64,000 nucleotides of DNA from an uncultured Peptostreptococcaceae bacterium (GTDB taxonomy: Bacteria > Bacillota > Clostridia > Peptostreptococcales > Peptostreptococcaceae). Under the pieces are notes generated by a model. The model ran no database searches and had not been told where the DNA came from. It worked only from the letters and a program-made list of their open reading frames with translations. Both the position numbers and the translations under genes were made by a program. Location of the stretch: positions 1 through 64,000 of the forward strand of contig CALWPP010000008.1 of NCBI GenBank assembly GCA_944383455.1, given 5' to 3'. Shown piece by piece: positions 55,419 through 63,761 of this stretch (the first letter of the stretch is position 1; every line of letters starts with the position of its first letter).

Positions 55419-56681
55419 TTAATCATTTGAATATATAAACACATCTAAATTAAGATTTTTTGATAAATAAGTAAAAAAGTATCTTATAATATCTGTTTCT
55501 ACTATGCTTTTTGACATTGAGATAACTATTTTATCATTAAATGTACATATACCACAATTTATATTAACAGGAGGAGCTGAATATAATATGAACTCAAAAT
55601 GACTCACTAAATTTATCATACTTTCTGGAAGTTTTATAACTCCAAGATTAGTCATAGTTGATGTTTTTATATTATCAGAAAGCATCTTTCTAGTATTTTT
55701 TAGTATAAGATTTTTAATAAAAAGAGGAGTAAGTCTTAATAAAGTATTTTTATCAGCTTTTACTATAGTATTTAGTTTAGAATTTATATTTTCTTTTTTT
55801 GTTCCTTCTCTTAAATTTTGTTTTACTTTAGTTAGTATTTTATCAAATGTTAAATCTTTATTAGTATCTATAGATACATTTACAAAATAAGAAAAGTTTC
55901 TAAGACTTTTTGAGTCGTATAAATTTCTTAAGTTAACAGGAATGTTTATTGTTATAGGCTTTTTAGTTATTGTTTTATTTTTTTCATAAACTGATAATAC
56001 AAAAAGTGATGCTAAGTATTCTGTTAATGTAACATCAAGAGATTTTGATATTTTTAATAAATCATTTACATTTAATACCCCGTGTATAACATCTATTGAG
56101 TTATTTTTTAAAACTTTTCCCTTTATATGTTGAGCTTTTCTTATTTTTTCTTTTTTTATTCTTTCTTTACTTACTACTTTATAGTAGCTATCTTCAAGTT
56201 CATATATACTTGGAAAATCTTTATTAGTTATAATCATGTTTTCACAATTTAATTTATATGATTTTAATTCAAAATATCTATATAAAATTGACTTTAAAAA
56301 TTCCATACCACCAGTTCCATCAGTTAAAGCATGAAATATTTCAAGTGAAATTCTTCTATTATAATAAGATACTCTAAATAAATAATTATTATTTAAGTTT
56401 TGATTTATCATATAACAAGGCGAATATTCTTCTTTATGAACTAAAACTTTTTTATCATTGTTTTCAAAGTAATTCCAAAAAAGACCTTTTTTTAATTTAA
56501 CTTTCATAGTAGGAAATCTATCTATTACATCATTAACAGAAGATAAAAGGATATCTTTGTCAACATATTCATTTAAAATAACTGCGACTCTAAAAGTTGC
56601 AGGGTTTTTTCTAGATAAGATAGCAGGATAAATTTTTGCAGCATTATCAAGTTTATACCAAGATGAATTTTCATTTTTCAA
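55419..56681 (-). CDS. Condensation/alcohol acetyltransferase-like acyltransferase
   Basis: A 420-residue protein of the CoA-dependent acyltransferase (condensation) superfamily. The active-site motif HxxxDG is seen as EIFHALTDGTGGMEFLK near residue 115. The start WYKLDNAAKIYPAILSRKNPATFRVAVIL is typical of the alcohol acetyltransferase-like branch, and a late NLGVIKLPESM-type segment is present. Substrates are unknown; there are no NRPS or lipid-glycosyl genes nearby. A GGGGGGAT ribosome-binding site precedes the ATG on the minus strand. It is divergent from mtnN and forms a unit with the next two minus-strand genes. Confidence 0.8.
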   Translation of the reverse strand: MKNENSSWYKLDNAAKIYPAILSRKNPATFRVAVILNEYVDKDILLSSVNDVIDRFPTMKVKLKKGLFWNYFENNDKKVLVHKEEYSPCYMINQNLNNNYLFRVSYYNRRISLEIFHALTDGTGGMEFLKSILYRYFELKSYKLNCENMIITNKDFPSIYELEDSYYKVVSKERIKKEKIRKAQHIKGKVLKNNSIDVIHGVLNVNDLLKISKSLDVTLTEYLASLFVLSVYEKNKTITKKPITINIPVNLRNLYDSKSLRNFSYFVNVSIDTNKDLTFDKILTKVKQNLREGTKKENINSKLNTIVKADKNTLLRLTPLFIKNLILKNTRKMLSDNIKTSTMTNLGVIKLPESMINLVSHFEFILYSAPPVNINCGICTFNDKIVISMSKSIVETDIIRYFFTYLSKNLNLDVFIYSND

Positions 56682-56765
56682 ATTATATCCCCCCTTTTCA
56701 CAATATAAAAATAATTATACATAAAAATAGTGAATATATAAATATAAATTATTTTTGTGTGAGAG

Positions 56766-56794
56766 TTGACAAAAATTATATAAATAAATATTAT
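56766..56794 (+). promoter_or_regulatory. Promoter of mtnN-trpS
   Basis: A perfect TTGACA (56766-56771) and TATTAT (56789-56794) are separated by 17 bases, 44 bases before mtnN. Confidence 0.65.
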
Positions 56795-56837
56795 AAATTT
56801 AAGTTAAAAACCATAAAATACATAAGGAGAATTATAG

Positions 56838-57539
56838 ATGATAAAAAAATTAGGTATAATTGGTGCAATGGACGAAGAAGTTGATATATTAGTTGATTTG
56901 ATGAATGTTAAGGAAACTATAGAAAAAGCTAGCTTAAAGTTTTATAAAGGTGAAATAGAAAATAAAGACATTGTTGTTGTTAGATGTGGAATAGGGAAAG
57001 TTAACTCAGCACTTTGTGCACAAATTTTAATTAGTGAATTTTGTGTTGATGCAATTATTAATACTGGTGTGGCAGGTGCACTAAATTGTGAACTTGATGT
57101 TTTTGATATAGTTATTTCAACTGATGCAATTCAGTATGATTTTGATACGACAGTTTTTGGTCATAAAAAAGGAGAAATTCCAAGAATGGAAACTTCAGTT
57201 TTTGTAGCTGATGAAAGACTTGTTAATTTAGCTTATGAAAGTTCAAAAGAAGAGGTTAAAACTCATAAAATAGTAAAGGGTAGAGTAGTTACAGGAGATA
57301 AATTTATAAGTTCAAAAGAGTTAAAAGATGAACTTGTTGATGAGTTTGATGCATACTGTGGAGAAATGGAAGGAGCATCTATTGCTCATGTTTGTCATGT
57401 AAATAAAATACCATTTGTTATAATAAGAGCTATGTCTGATAAGGCTGATGGAAGTGCTGATGTTAGTTATGAGGAATTCGTAAAAGATGCTGCAATAAAT
57501 TCAAAAGACATAGTAGTTAATATGTTAAAGTCAATGTAG
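56838..57539 (+). CDS. mtnN: 5'-Methylthioadenosine/S-adenosylhomocysteine nucleosidase
   Basis: Cleaves adenine from MTA, SAH and 5'-deoxyadenosine, recycling products of SAM chemistry. The 233-residue protein has IGAMDEEVDILVDLM at the start, the acid residue of which is catalytic in the family. VVRCGIGKVNSALCAQILI, INTGVAGALN, TGDKFIS, EMEGASIAHVC and RAMSDKADGSA follow in the expected order. AAGGAGAAT precedes the ATG. trpS starts 9 bases after its stop. Confidence 0.95.
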   Translation: MIKKLGIIGAMDEEVDILVDLMNVKETIEKASLKFYKGEIENKDIVVVRCGIGKVNSALCAQILISEFCVDAIINTGVAGALNCELDVFDIVISTDAIQYDFDTTVFGHKKGEIPRMETSVFVADERLVNLAYESSKEEVKTHKIVKGRVVTGDKFISSKELKDELVDEFDAYCGEMEGASIAHVCHVNKIPFVIIRAMSDKADGSADVSYEEFVKDAAINSKDIVVNMLKSM

Positions 57540-57548
57540 AGGTGTTTT

Positions 57549-58553
57549 ATGAATGATAAGAAAATAATATTTAGTGGTGCTCAACCATCAGGAAAAATGA
57601 CTTTAGGAAATTACCTAGGAGCTATTCAAAATTGGTTAAAATTACAAGATGAGTATAATTGCTTTTATAGTGTAGTTGATTTACATGCTATAACAGTTCC
57701 ACAAGAAGCTAAAAATTTAAGAAAAAATACTGTAGAGCTTTTAGCTCAATATTTAGCTTGTGGACTTAGCCCAGAAAAAAACACTATATTTATACAATCA
57801 CACGTAAAAGAACATGTTGAGCTTATGTGGATACTTAGCACTATGACTTATATGGGTGAATTATCTAGAATGACACAGTTTAAAGATAAATCACAAAAAA
57901 ATGAAGCAAACTTAAATGCAGGTCTTTTTACCTATCCTGTCTTAATGGCTTCAGATATTTTACTTTATCAAACTGATTTAGTTCCAGTTGGAGAAGATCA
58001 AAAACAACATTTAGAACTTGCAAGAGATTTAGCTAATAGATTTAATAATAGATACTCAGAAACTTTTAAGATACCAGAGGCTTATATTCCAAAAGAAGTA
58101 GGTAGAGTTATGAGTCTTCAAGAGCCTACTAAAAAAATGAGTAAATCTGATGAAAATGAAAATGCATATATATTACTTATAGATGAACCTGATACAATAA
58201 GAAGAAAAATAAGAAGAAGTGTAACAGATTCAGTTGGAATTATATCTTACAATAAAGAACAAGCAGGAATTAAAAATTTACTTGATATATACTCAAAACT
58301 AGATAACAAATCTATAGATGAATTAATTTCTGTTTATGAAGGAAAAGGATATGGTGTATTAAAAGAAGATATTTCTGAAGTTATTATAGAGAATTTAAAG
58401 CCTATAAGAGAAAAATACGTTGATTTATTAAACAATAAAGATTACTTGGAAAAAGTTTATAGTGAGGGAGCTGAAAAAGCTCAGTACCAGGCTAGAAAAA
58501 CTTTAAGAAAAGTATATAAAAAGGTTGGATTAATAGAAAAAAAGTTTATATAG
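57549..58553 (+). CDS. trpS: Tryptophanyl-tRNA synthetase
   Basis: Charges tRNA-Trp. The 334-residue class I enzyme has the HIGH-equivalent TLGNYLGA in SGAQPSGKMTLGNYLGAIQNW, VVDLHAITV, MASDILLYQTDLVPVGEDQKQHLELARD in the tryptophan pocket, and KMSKS near residue 197. AGAGGTGTTTT precedes the ATG. It is co-transcribed with mtnN and has no T-box of its own. A perfect terminator follows. Confidence 0.96.
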   Translation: MNDKKIIFSGAQPSGKMTLGNYLGAIQNWLKLQDEYNCFYSVVDLHAITVPQEAKNLRKNTVELLAQYLACGLSPEKNTIFIQSHVKEHVELMWILSTMTYMGELSRMTQFKDKSQKNEANLNAGLFTYPVLMASDILLYQTDLVPVGEDQKQHLELARDLANRFNNRYSETFKIPEAYIPKEVGRVMSLQEPTKKMSKSDENENAYILLIDEPDTIRRKIRRSVTDSVGIISYNKEQAGIKNLLDIYSKLDNKSIDELISVYEGKGYGVLKEDISEVIIENLKPIREKYVDLLNNKDYLEKVYSEGAEKAQYQARKTLRKVYKKVGLIEKKFI

Positions 58554-58558
58554 ATTAA

Positions 58559-58585
58559 TAAAAGTAGCATTTTTGCTACTTTTTA
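58559..58585 (+). terminator. Terminator after trpS
   Basis: AAAGTAGCA (58561-58569) pairs with TGCTACTTT (58574-58582), followed by T. Confidence 0.85.
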
Positions 58586-58613
58586 AAGTATTATAATAAA
58601 AAGGATGTGTATA

Positions 58614-58988
58614 ATGAAGTTTAATGAGAATAAAAAATTAGAAGAAGATTACATAATTAATATGAAAGAGCTAGATAATGCTATAAATGAATTCTCAGAA
58701 AGTCAAAATGCTGAAAACTTAGTATTAATAAAAAGATACCTAGAAAGATTAATACTAATAATCGAAAGAAGTAGAGTAAGAGAGTATATGATGCTAACTG
58801 ATAGTAAAAGAAGACTTTTTATTATAAATTTTGTTGCAGGGCTTGGAAAAGGATTTGGTCAAGCAATAGGATTTACATTTTTAGCTGCAATTGCGGTTTA
58901 TATAGTTACAAGCTGGGTAAACTTACCTATAATAGGTCAGTATATAGCAGATATAATAAATATTGTAGACCAGTATAGAGGTCAATAA
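58614..58988 (+). CDS. DUF5665-family small membrane protein
   Basis: A 124-residue protein: a helical charged region (about 1-60, with NLVLIKRYLERLILIIERSRVREYMML), then FVAGLGKGFGQAIGFTFLAAIAVYIVTSW, a glycine-rich membrane segment, and a short tail. This is the DUF5665 pattern; function unknown. ATG 58614 is 8 bases past AAGGAT; the in-frame ATG 58605 overlaps that site. lspA follows after 59 bases with its own ribosome-binding site. Confidence 0.75.
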   Translation: MKFNENKKLEEDYIINMKELDNAINEFSESQNAENLVLIKRYLERLILIIERSRVREYMMLTDSKRRLFIINFVAGLGKGFGQAIGFTFLAAIAVYIVTSWVNLPIIGQYIADIINIVDQYRGQ

Positions 58989-59047
58989 TATATTTTGTTA
59001 AATATAAAACTTATGTATAATCATATAAAAAGTATTGGAAGTGACTT

Positions 59048-59515
59048 ATGTTAATTACGATTTTAATTATTTTTGCGCTTTTAGTAATTGACCAACTATC
59101 AAAATTATGGGCTCTTAATTACTTAAAAGATGTGGGGAGTATTCCTATTATTGAAAATATTTTTCATTTGACTTATGTAGAAAACCGTGGAGCTGCATTT
59201 GGAATGTTTCAAAATAATCAATTGATATTTGTAGTTGTAGCACTAATTTCATCAATATATGGACTTTATTATTTGAGTAAAAATAAAGTTCACATAACAG
59301 GTAAGGTTGGTATTATTCTTTTAGTATCTGGTGCGATAGGAAATTTAATAGATAGATTAAGACTTGGATTTGTAGTAGATTATTTTGACTTTAGGTTTAT
59401 TTGGGATTATGTTTTTAATGTGGCTGATATTTTTGTTGTTATTGGTACTATAATTTTATGTATATATATAATATATTTTGAAGGTAAAACTAATGAGGTA
59501 GAAAATGGACAATAG
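59048..59515 (+). CDS. lspA: Lipoprotein signal peptidase (signal peptidase II)
   Basis: Removes signal peptides from prolipoproteins after Lgt has acted. The 155-residue protein has four membrane segments and the conserved blocks VENRGAAFGMF, SGAIGNLIDRLRLGFVVDY (first catalytic Asp) and FNVADIFVVIGTI (second catalytic Asp). TTGGAAGTGA precedes the ATG. It overlaps rluD by 11 bases, the common lspA-rluD pairing. Its functional partner lgt lies at 17770. Confidence 0.95.
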   Translation: MLITILIIFALLVIDQLSKLWALNYLKDVGSIPIIENIFHLTYVENRGAAFGMFQNNQLIFVVVALISSIYGLYYLSKNKVHITGKVGIILLVSGAIGNLIDRLRLGFVVDYFDFRFIWDYVFNVADIFVVIGTIILCIYIIYFEGKTNEVENGQ

Positions 59516-60419
59516 TAAAGAATTTTTAGTAACTGAAGAAGATGAGGGAGATAGATTAGATATTTACCTTTCAAATCAGTTAAATGATATGTCAAGAAGT
59601 TATATTCAAAAAATAATAAAAGAAGAAAAGGTAATAGTAAATAATAAAAAAGAGAAAGCAAAATATATAGTTAAAGAATATGATAAGGTGGTTATTCAAA
59701 TTCCTTCACCAAAAGTTTTAGAAGTTACTCCTGAAAATATAGATATAAATATTATTTATGAAGATAGTGATTTGCTTATAGTAAATAAAGAAAAAGGAAT
59801 GGTTGTGCACCCTGCTCCTGGAAATTATAATAATACTCTTGTTAATGCAATTCTTTATCATTGCAAGGATAATTTATCATCAATAAATGGAGTTATAAGA
59901 CCTGGAATAGTTCATAGAATAGATAAAGATACGTCAGGACTTTTAATGATTGCAAAAAATAATAATTCTCATAATTTTTTAGCAAGTCAATTAAAAGATC
60001 ATTCAATAACTAGAGAATATGAGTTTATTTGTCACGGAGTAGTTAAAGAAGATAAAATAACTGTAAATAAACCAATAGGAAGAAATCCTAAGGATAGACT
60101 TAAAATGGGAATAGTAAAAGATGGAAAAGAAGCTATTACTCATTTTGAAGTAATAAAAAGATTTAAAAATTTTACATATATGAAAGCTACTTTAGAAACT
60201 GGAAGAACACATCAAATAAGAGTTCACTCTATGAGTATAAATCATCCTCTTTTAGGTGATAGTATATATGGACCAAAAAATAATAAATTTAAAATTGAAG
60301 GTCAAACACTTCATGCAAGAAAGCTTGGATTTATTCATCCAACTAAAAAAAGTTATGTAGAGTTTAATTCGGGTTTACCGGAGTACTTTATTGACACACT
60401 TAATAAACTAGATAAATAA
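59505..60419 (+). CDS. rluD: RluA-family pseudouridine synthase (RluD type)
   Basis: Makes pseudouridines in 23S rRNA. The 304-residue protein has an N-terminal S4 domain (GDRLDIYLSNQLNDMSRSYIQKIIKEEKVIVNN) and VVHPAPGN. The catalytic motif HRIDKDTSGLLMIAKN is near residue 143, followed by ETGRTHQIRVH near residue 230. The S4 domain and lspA neighbour fit RluD-type enzymes (YlyB in Bacillus). The start ATG lies inside lspA. A terminator follows. Confidence 0.93.
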   Translation: MDNSKEFLVTEEDEGDRLDIYLSNQLNDMSRSYIQKIIKEEKVIVNNKKEKAKYIVKEYDKVVIQIPSPKVLEVTPENIDINIIYEDSDLLIVNKEKGMVVHPAPGNYNNTLVNAILYHCKDNLSSINGVIRPGIVHRIDKDTSGLLMIAKNNNSHNFLASQLKDHSITREYEFICHGVVKEDKITVNKPIGRNPKDRLKMGIVKDGKEAITHFEVIKRFKNFTYMKATLETGRTHQIRVHSMSINHPLLGDSIYGPKNNKFKIEGQTLHARKLGFIHPTKKSYVEFNSGLPEYFIDTLNKLDK

Positions 60420-60424
60420 TATTT

Positions 60425-60462
60425 AATACACCATAATTATTTAATAGTTATGGTGTATTTTT
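60425..60462 (+). terminator. Terminator after rluD
   Basis: AATACACCATAA (60425-60436) pairs perfectly with TTATGGTGTATT (60448-60459), followed by T. Confidence 0.85.
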
Positions 60463-60571
60463 ATGTTTTAAATTTATTATAATATAAGTAATTTTTAAAA
60501 TTCAAATATAGAAAAAATGAATCAATTAATTCAAATAAAATTCAAAAATTATAATCAAAAAATGTAGAATA

Positions 60572-60599
60572 TTGAAAAATTTTTAACATCAAGTATAAT
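60572..60599 (+). promoter_or_regulatory. Promoter of the XRE-type regulator gene
   Basis: TTGAAA (60572-60577) and TATAAT (60594-60599) are 16 bases apart, 42 bases before the gene. The rest of the gap 60463-60640 is very AT-rich with several ATTCAAA-type repeats and no gene. Confidence 0.55.
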
Positions 60600-60640
60600 T
60601 TATAATATAACGTTAAAAAATAAAGTTAGGAGGTAGATAC

Positions 60641-62149
60641 ATGAAAAATATGACTTTTGGTCAATTATTAGAAAAGCTTTTGTATCTCTCGAATCAGAAA
60701 AAAAGTGTGCTAGCAAAAGAACTGGGATATGATATTTCTTACATAAGTAAATGGGTAAATGGAAAAAATCTACCTACTCAAAAGAATATATCTAACATCT
60801 GTAAGATAGCATCAGAGTTTATAGTAAATAGTTTAAATGAATTATCTAGACAAGAATTAAAGCAATATTTTGAAATAGATACAGAAATAAAAAATGATAA
60901 TGAATTAAAAAGTTACTTAGAATATTCTCTAAGAGAATCATATATGAACTCAGCCGAAAATACTATACCAAACATATATCAAAAAACTAACTCAGAGGAC
61001 AATTATAATAGCATAATACATATTAATCCAAGGCTTAGGAAACAATATTTATCAAGATATGTTGAAAGCTACATAAAAAAATCTGAAACATTAGATATGA
61101 TAATATTTCATAATATTTATGGACTTAATGATAATGATAAAGTAGTTATTTCAAATATGAAAAATGTTTTATCTTCAATTTCTGATAAAAAGGATATAAG
61201 AGTAAGTTTACTTCTTGGGTTTGAAGGTGAAAATGATGATATAGTTTTTAATACAATGTCTATTATAAATATGATAACTACTCATTCAAATATGAATTTT
61301 AAAGTATATAACTGTGATATAGACCAAGGACTAATAATATCTGTCATAAAAGGAGTAATGTTTCATACTGCTACATTTACAAAAGATAAAAGATGTTTAT
61401 TTACTAATATGTCAAGAAAGAAAAGTGTAATAGATGATGCCTATAATACACTTGATGAACTTAGATTGTCAAAGGCTAAAGAAATAGTTTATAACATAAA
61501 AAAAGAAAACTATATAAAAGAAAAAGTATGTCTTCAGTATATTATGGGAAATGATTTAAGATTATTAATTGGATATATTAATGAGTTTTTTATGCCAGAG
61601 GACCTTTTTGATGAAATATCTAATCAAGTTTTTAAAGATGATAAGGATATAATATCTGATTTAAAAAAGGTGAATATGTTTTTACAAAATGTAACGTATA
61701 ACTCTGAAATGAAAGTTTTAATATATGAAAAAGAACTAATCAAATATATAACTACAGGAGAAGTGAATTTTTTTAATAATCAAATAAACCTTAATCAATC
61801 TCAAGTTAAAAGACATGTAAATTATATAAAAAGTATACTAGAAGATAATAACTCTAAGATACAAATAAAGCTTATAGAAGGATACTTTATTGAGGAGTTT
61901 AAAGACTACAAAAACTCTACTATATATCTATCAAAAGATTTAAAAATAGCAAAAATATATCCAGAAGATAACGGTTATGATTATGCAATAATTAAGGATA
62001 ATCACTTTAAAAATGTATGTGATGAGTTTTTTGAATATCTATGGTCTAATAAAAATGAATTACCTGTACACAAAAAAGAAGAAATAGTACAAAAAATTGA
62101 TAAGACTTTATTATACACCGATGTAGTAAACGCATATAAGAATAAATAA
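60641..62149 (+). CDS. Large XRE-type helix-turn-helix protein, probable regulator
   Basis: A 502-residue protein with an N-terminal Cro/C1-type helix-turn-helix (about 8-60: KSVLAKELGYDISYISKWVNGKNLPTQKNISNICK). About 430 residues follow that I do not recognise. They are rich in helices and strands, contain no membrane segment and show no enzymatic motif. The size and layout suggest a ligand-sensing regulator. AGGAGGTAG precedes the ATG. The transporter gene downstream has its own promoter with an inverted repeat, a natural candidate target. That link is inference from position only. Confidence 0.7.
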   Translation: MKNMTFGQLLEKLLYLSNQKKSVLAKELGYDISYISKWVNGKNLPTQKNISNICKIASEFIVNSLNELSRQELKQYFEIDTEIKNDNELKSYLEYSLRESYMNSAENTIPNIYQKTNSEDNYNSIIHINPRLRKQYLSRYVESYIKKSETLDMIIFHNIYGLNDNDKVVISNMKNVLSSISDKKDIRVSLLLGFEGENDDIVFNTMSIINMITTHSNMNFKVYNCDIDQGLIISVIKGVMFHTATFTKDKRCLFTNMSRKKSVIDDAYNTLDELRLSKAKEIVYNIKKENYIKEKVCLQYIMGNDLRLLIGYINEFFMPEDLFDEISNQVFKDDKDIISDLKKVNMFLQNVTYNSEMKVLIYEKELIKYITTGEVNFFNNQINLNQSQVKRHVNYIKSILEDNNSKIQIKLIEGYFIEEFKDYKNSTIYLSKDLKIAKIYPEDNGYDYAIIKDNHFKNVCDEFFEYLWSNKNELPVHKKEEIVQKIDKTLLYTDVVNAYKNK

Positions 62150-62205
62150 TTTAGAATATAAATTTGAAAAAATTGAATTTTGCAAAAAATATAACAAATA
62201 TTGAA

Positions 62206-62268
62206 TTGACTTTTTAGACAAAAAAAAAGATAATACTTTACGTACAAAAATTAAAGTATTTTGTCGAA
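62206..62268 (+). promoter_or_regulatory. Promoter with inverted repeat upstream of the AGCS transporter
   Basis: TTGACT (62206-62211) and GATAAT (62229-62234) are 17 bases apart. AATACTTTA (62232-62240) and TAAAGTATT (62252-62260) form a 9-base inverted repeat starting in the -10 box, which could be an operator or a leader hairpin. TGTCGAA, a perfect Spo0A-box sequence, follows at 62262-62268; a 7-base match can occur by chance. Confidence 0.5.
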
Positions 62269-62328
62269 AATTAAAGTGGTAAAGCAATTATTTTAAAATT
62301 AATTTTAATAACGGAAAGGAAGATGAGA

Positions 62329-63663
62329 ATGCACGATATTTTATTACAACTTGAACATGCAATAACAGCAATATCAGAAGCTGTTTGGCCTGTGTTCATT
62401 CCATTTATGCTAATTGTTGGTGCTACTATGTCTATTAGGACAATATTTATTATTCAAAAGCAAGCTACTAGCGCTTCAAAATTAAATATTAAAAACGTTA
62501 TAGGTCCAGCGTCTATATCTTTAGGGGCTATGATAGGTACAGGAGCTATAATAGGGGTTTTAGGTGCCTTATCGAAATTATCAGCAAATGGACAACCATT
62601 TATAGAATCAATGGCTATATGGGCTTTAATAGGTTCTGCTGTAATGTTACCAGTTTCTTATTCTGAAACTTTAAACTCAAAAATAATGAAGAAAACTCCA
62701 AAGGAATATATATCTTCTTTATTACACCCAAGTTTAGGAAAATTATATGCAGTAGCATTCGTTGCACTTGCAGTTTTCGGATTTGGAGGTTTCCAATTTA
62801 GTGGTATAGATTCAGTTGCTGCTACTATATTAACTGATAAATTTGGAATGAAACTTTCATTAGTTCAAAGATATTTATTTATAGTTATTCCAGTAATATT
62901 AGTTGTTGCGGCTTTAGTTTTATCTAAAAAGCATGAGTTATTCATGAATGCAATGACTTATATGATAGGTACTGCTGTTATAGGATATTTCATATTCTTT
63001 ACTATGTTTGTAATTAAAACTAGTGACTATATACCAGTGTTTTTCGACAGAATGATTCAAGGGTTATCAAACCCAGTAGGAGCAATGTTTGGAGTTCCTT
63101 TAGGGCTTATATTAGGTATGCAAAAAGTTTTACAAACTGCAGAAACAGGTCTTGGAGCATTAGCAATGGCAGCTCAAGAAGCTGATACAGAGCCAAGAGA
63201 AGCAGCTATGATATCTTTATTACCAACAGCTGTTACAGTTTTTGTTTCTATAGTTGTAACTTCATATATAGCATCTTATGGTGTACATGCAGGAACATTA
63301 ATGTTAGTTGATGAAAACGGGGCTGCAGCTTCAACAGTTCAAAGATTAGCAGGATATTTCTCAACTGCTGAGCACGTTGTTGGAATATTTGGTCTTATAG
63401 TTTTATCAGCATTTACAGTTTTATCAGCATTAACAACAATATTAGGTTCTTATTACTATATGACAAAGTTATTTAAGCAAAATCCAATAAATCAGAATAT
63501 AGCAATATATTTAGGATTAGTTGTTTTAGCGGGTACTTTAGCAGTATTTGGAGCTAATGTTGTATTTGAAGCAGTTGACTTATTATTATTTGTTCTTTGT
63601 GGTATAAACGTAACAGCTTTAGCTGTATTTACATTTAAGCATTGGGAACAATTTAAAAGATAA
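62329..63663 (+). CDS. Sodium:alanine symporter (AGCS) family transporter
   Basis: An integral membrane amino-acid carrier of the alanine/glycine:cation symporter family. The 444-residue protein has about ten membrane segments. The conserved region GPASISLGAMIGTGAIIGVLGAL is near residue 60, and GFGGFQFSGIDSVAATI and ETGLGALAMAAQEADTEPREAAMISLLP lie further on. The real substrate is unknown; the gene next door encodes an amidohydrolase, so a peptide or amide-bearing substrate is possible. ATG 62329 is 8 bases past AAAGGA; ATG 62323 is too close to it. Confidence 0.88.
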   Translation: MHDILLQLEHAITAISEAVWPVFIPFMLIVGATMSIRTIFIIQKQATSASKLNIKNVIGPASISLGAMIGTGAIIGVLGALSKLSANGQPFIESMAIWALIGSAVMLPVSYSETLNSKIMKKTPKEYISSLLHPSLGKLYAVAFVALAVFGFGGFQFSGIDSVAATILTDKFGMKLSLVQRYLFIVIPVILVVAALVLSKKHELFMNAMTYMIGTAVIGYFIFFTMFVIKTSDYIPVFFDRMIQGLSNPVGAMFGVPLGLILGMQKVLQTAETGLGALAMAAQEADTEPREAAMISLLPTAVTVFVSIVVTSYIASYGVHAGTLMLVDENGAAASTVQRLAGYFSTAEHVVGIFGLIVLSAFTVLSALTTILGSYYYMTKLFKQNPINQNIAIYLGLVVLAGTLAVFGANVVFEAVDLLLFVLCGINVTALAVFTFKHWEQFKR

Positions 63664-63681
63664 CATAATAATATTTGCTAT

Positions 63682-63725
63682 AAAACTACCCATTTTTGAT
63701 TAATCTATCATTAATGGGTGGTTTT
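63682..63725 (+). terminator. Hairpin after the transporter gene
   Basis: AAAACTACCCAT (63682-63693) pairs with ATGGGTGGTTTT (63714-63725), with one G-U pair and a 20-base loop. The T residues are part of the stem and no T run follows it, so it may be a weak terminator or a processing site before the amidohydrolase. Confidence 0.6.
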
Positions 63726-63761
63726 ACATAAATTTAAAACCGTTTTGGAAAGGTGATTAAA

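Noticed and set aside
56636-56884. 82-residue plus-strand frame across the acyltransferase/mtnN gap
   Set aside because: Begins antisense to the acyltransferase, crosses the promoter and ends inside mtnN; composition is non-coding.
60463-60640. ATTCAAA-type repeats before the XRE gene considered as operator array or CRISPR
   Set aside because: Short, irregular and expected in sequence this AT-rich; no spacer-repeat structure.
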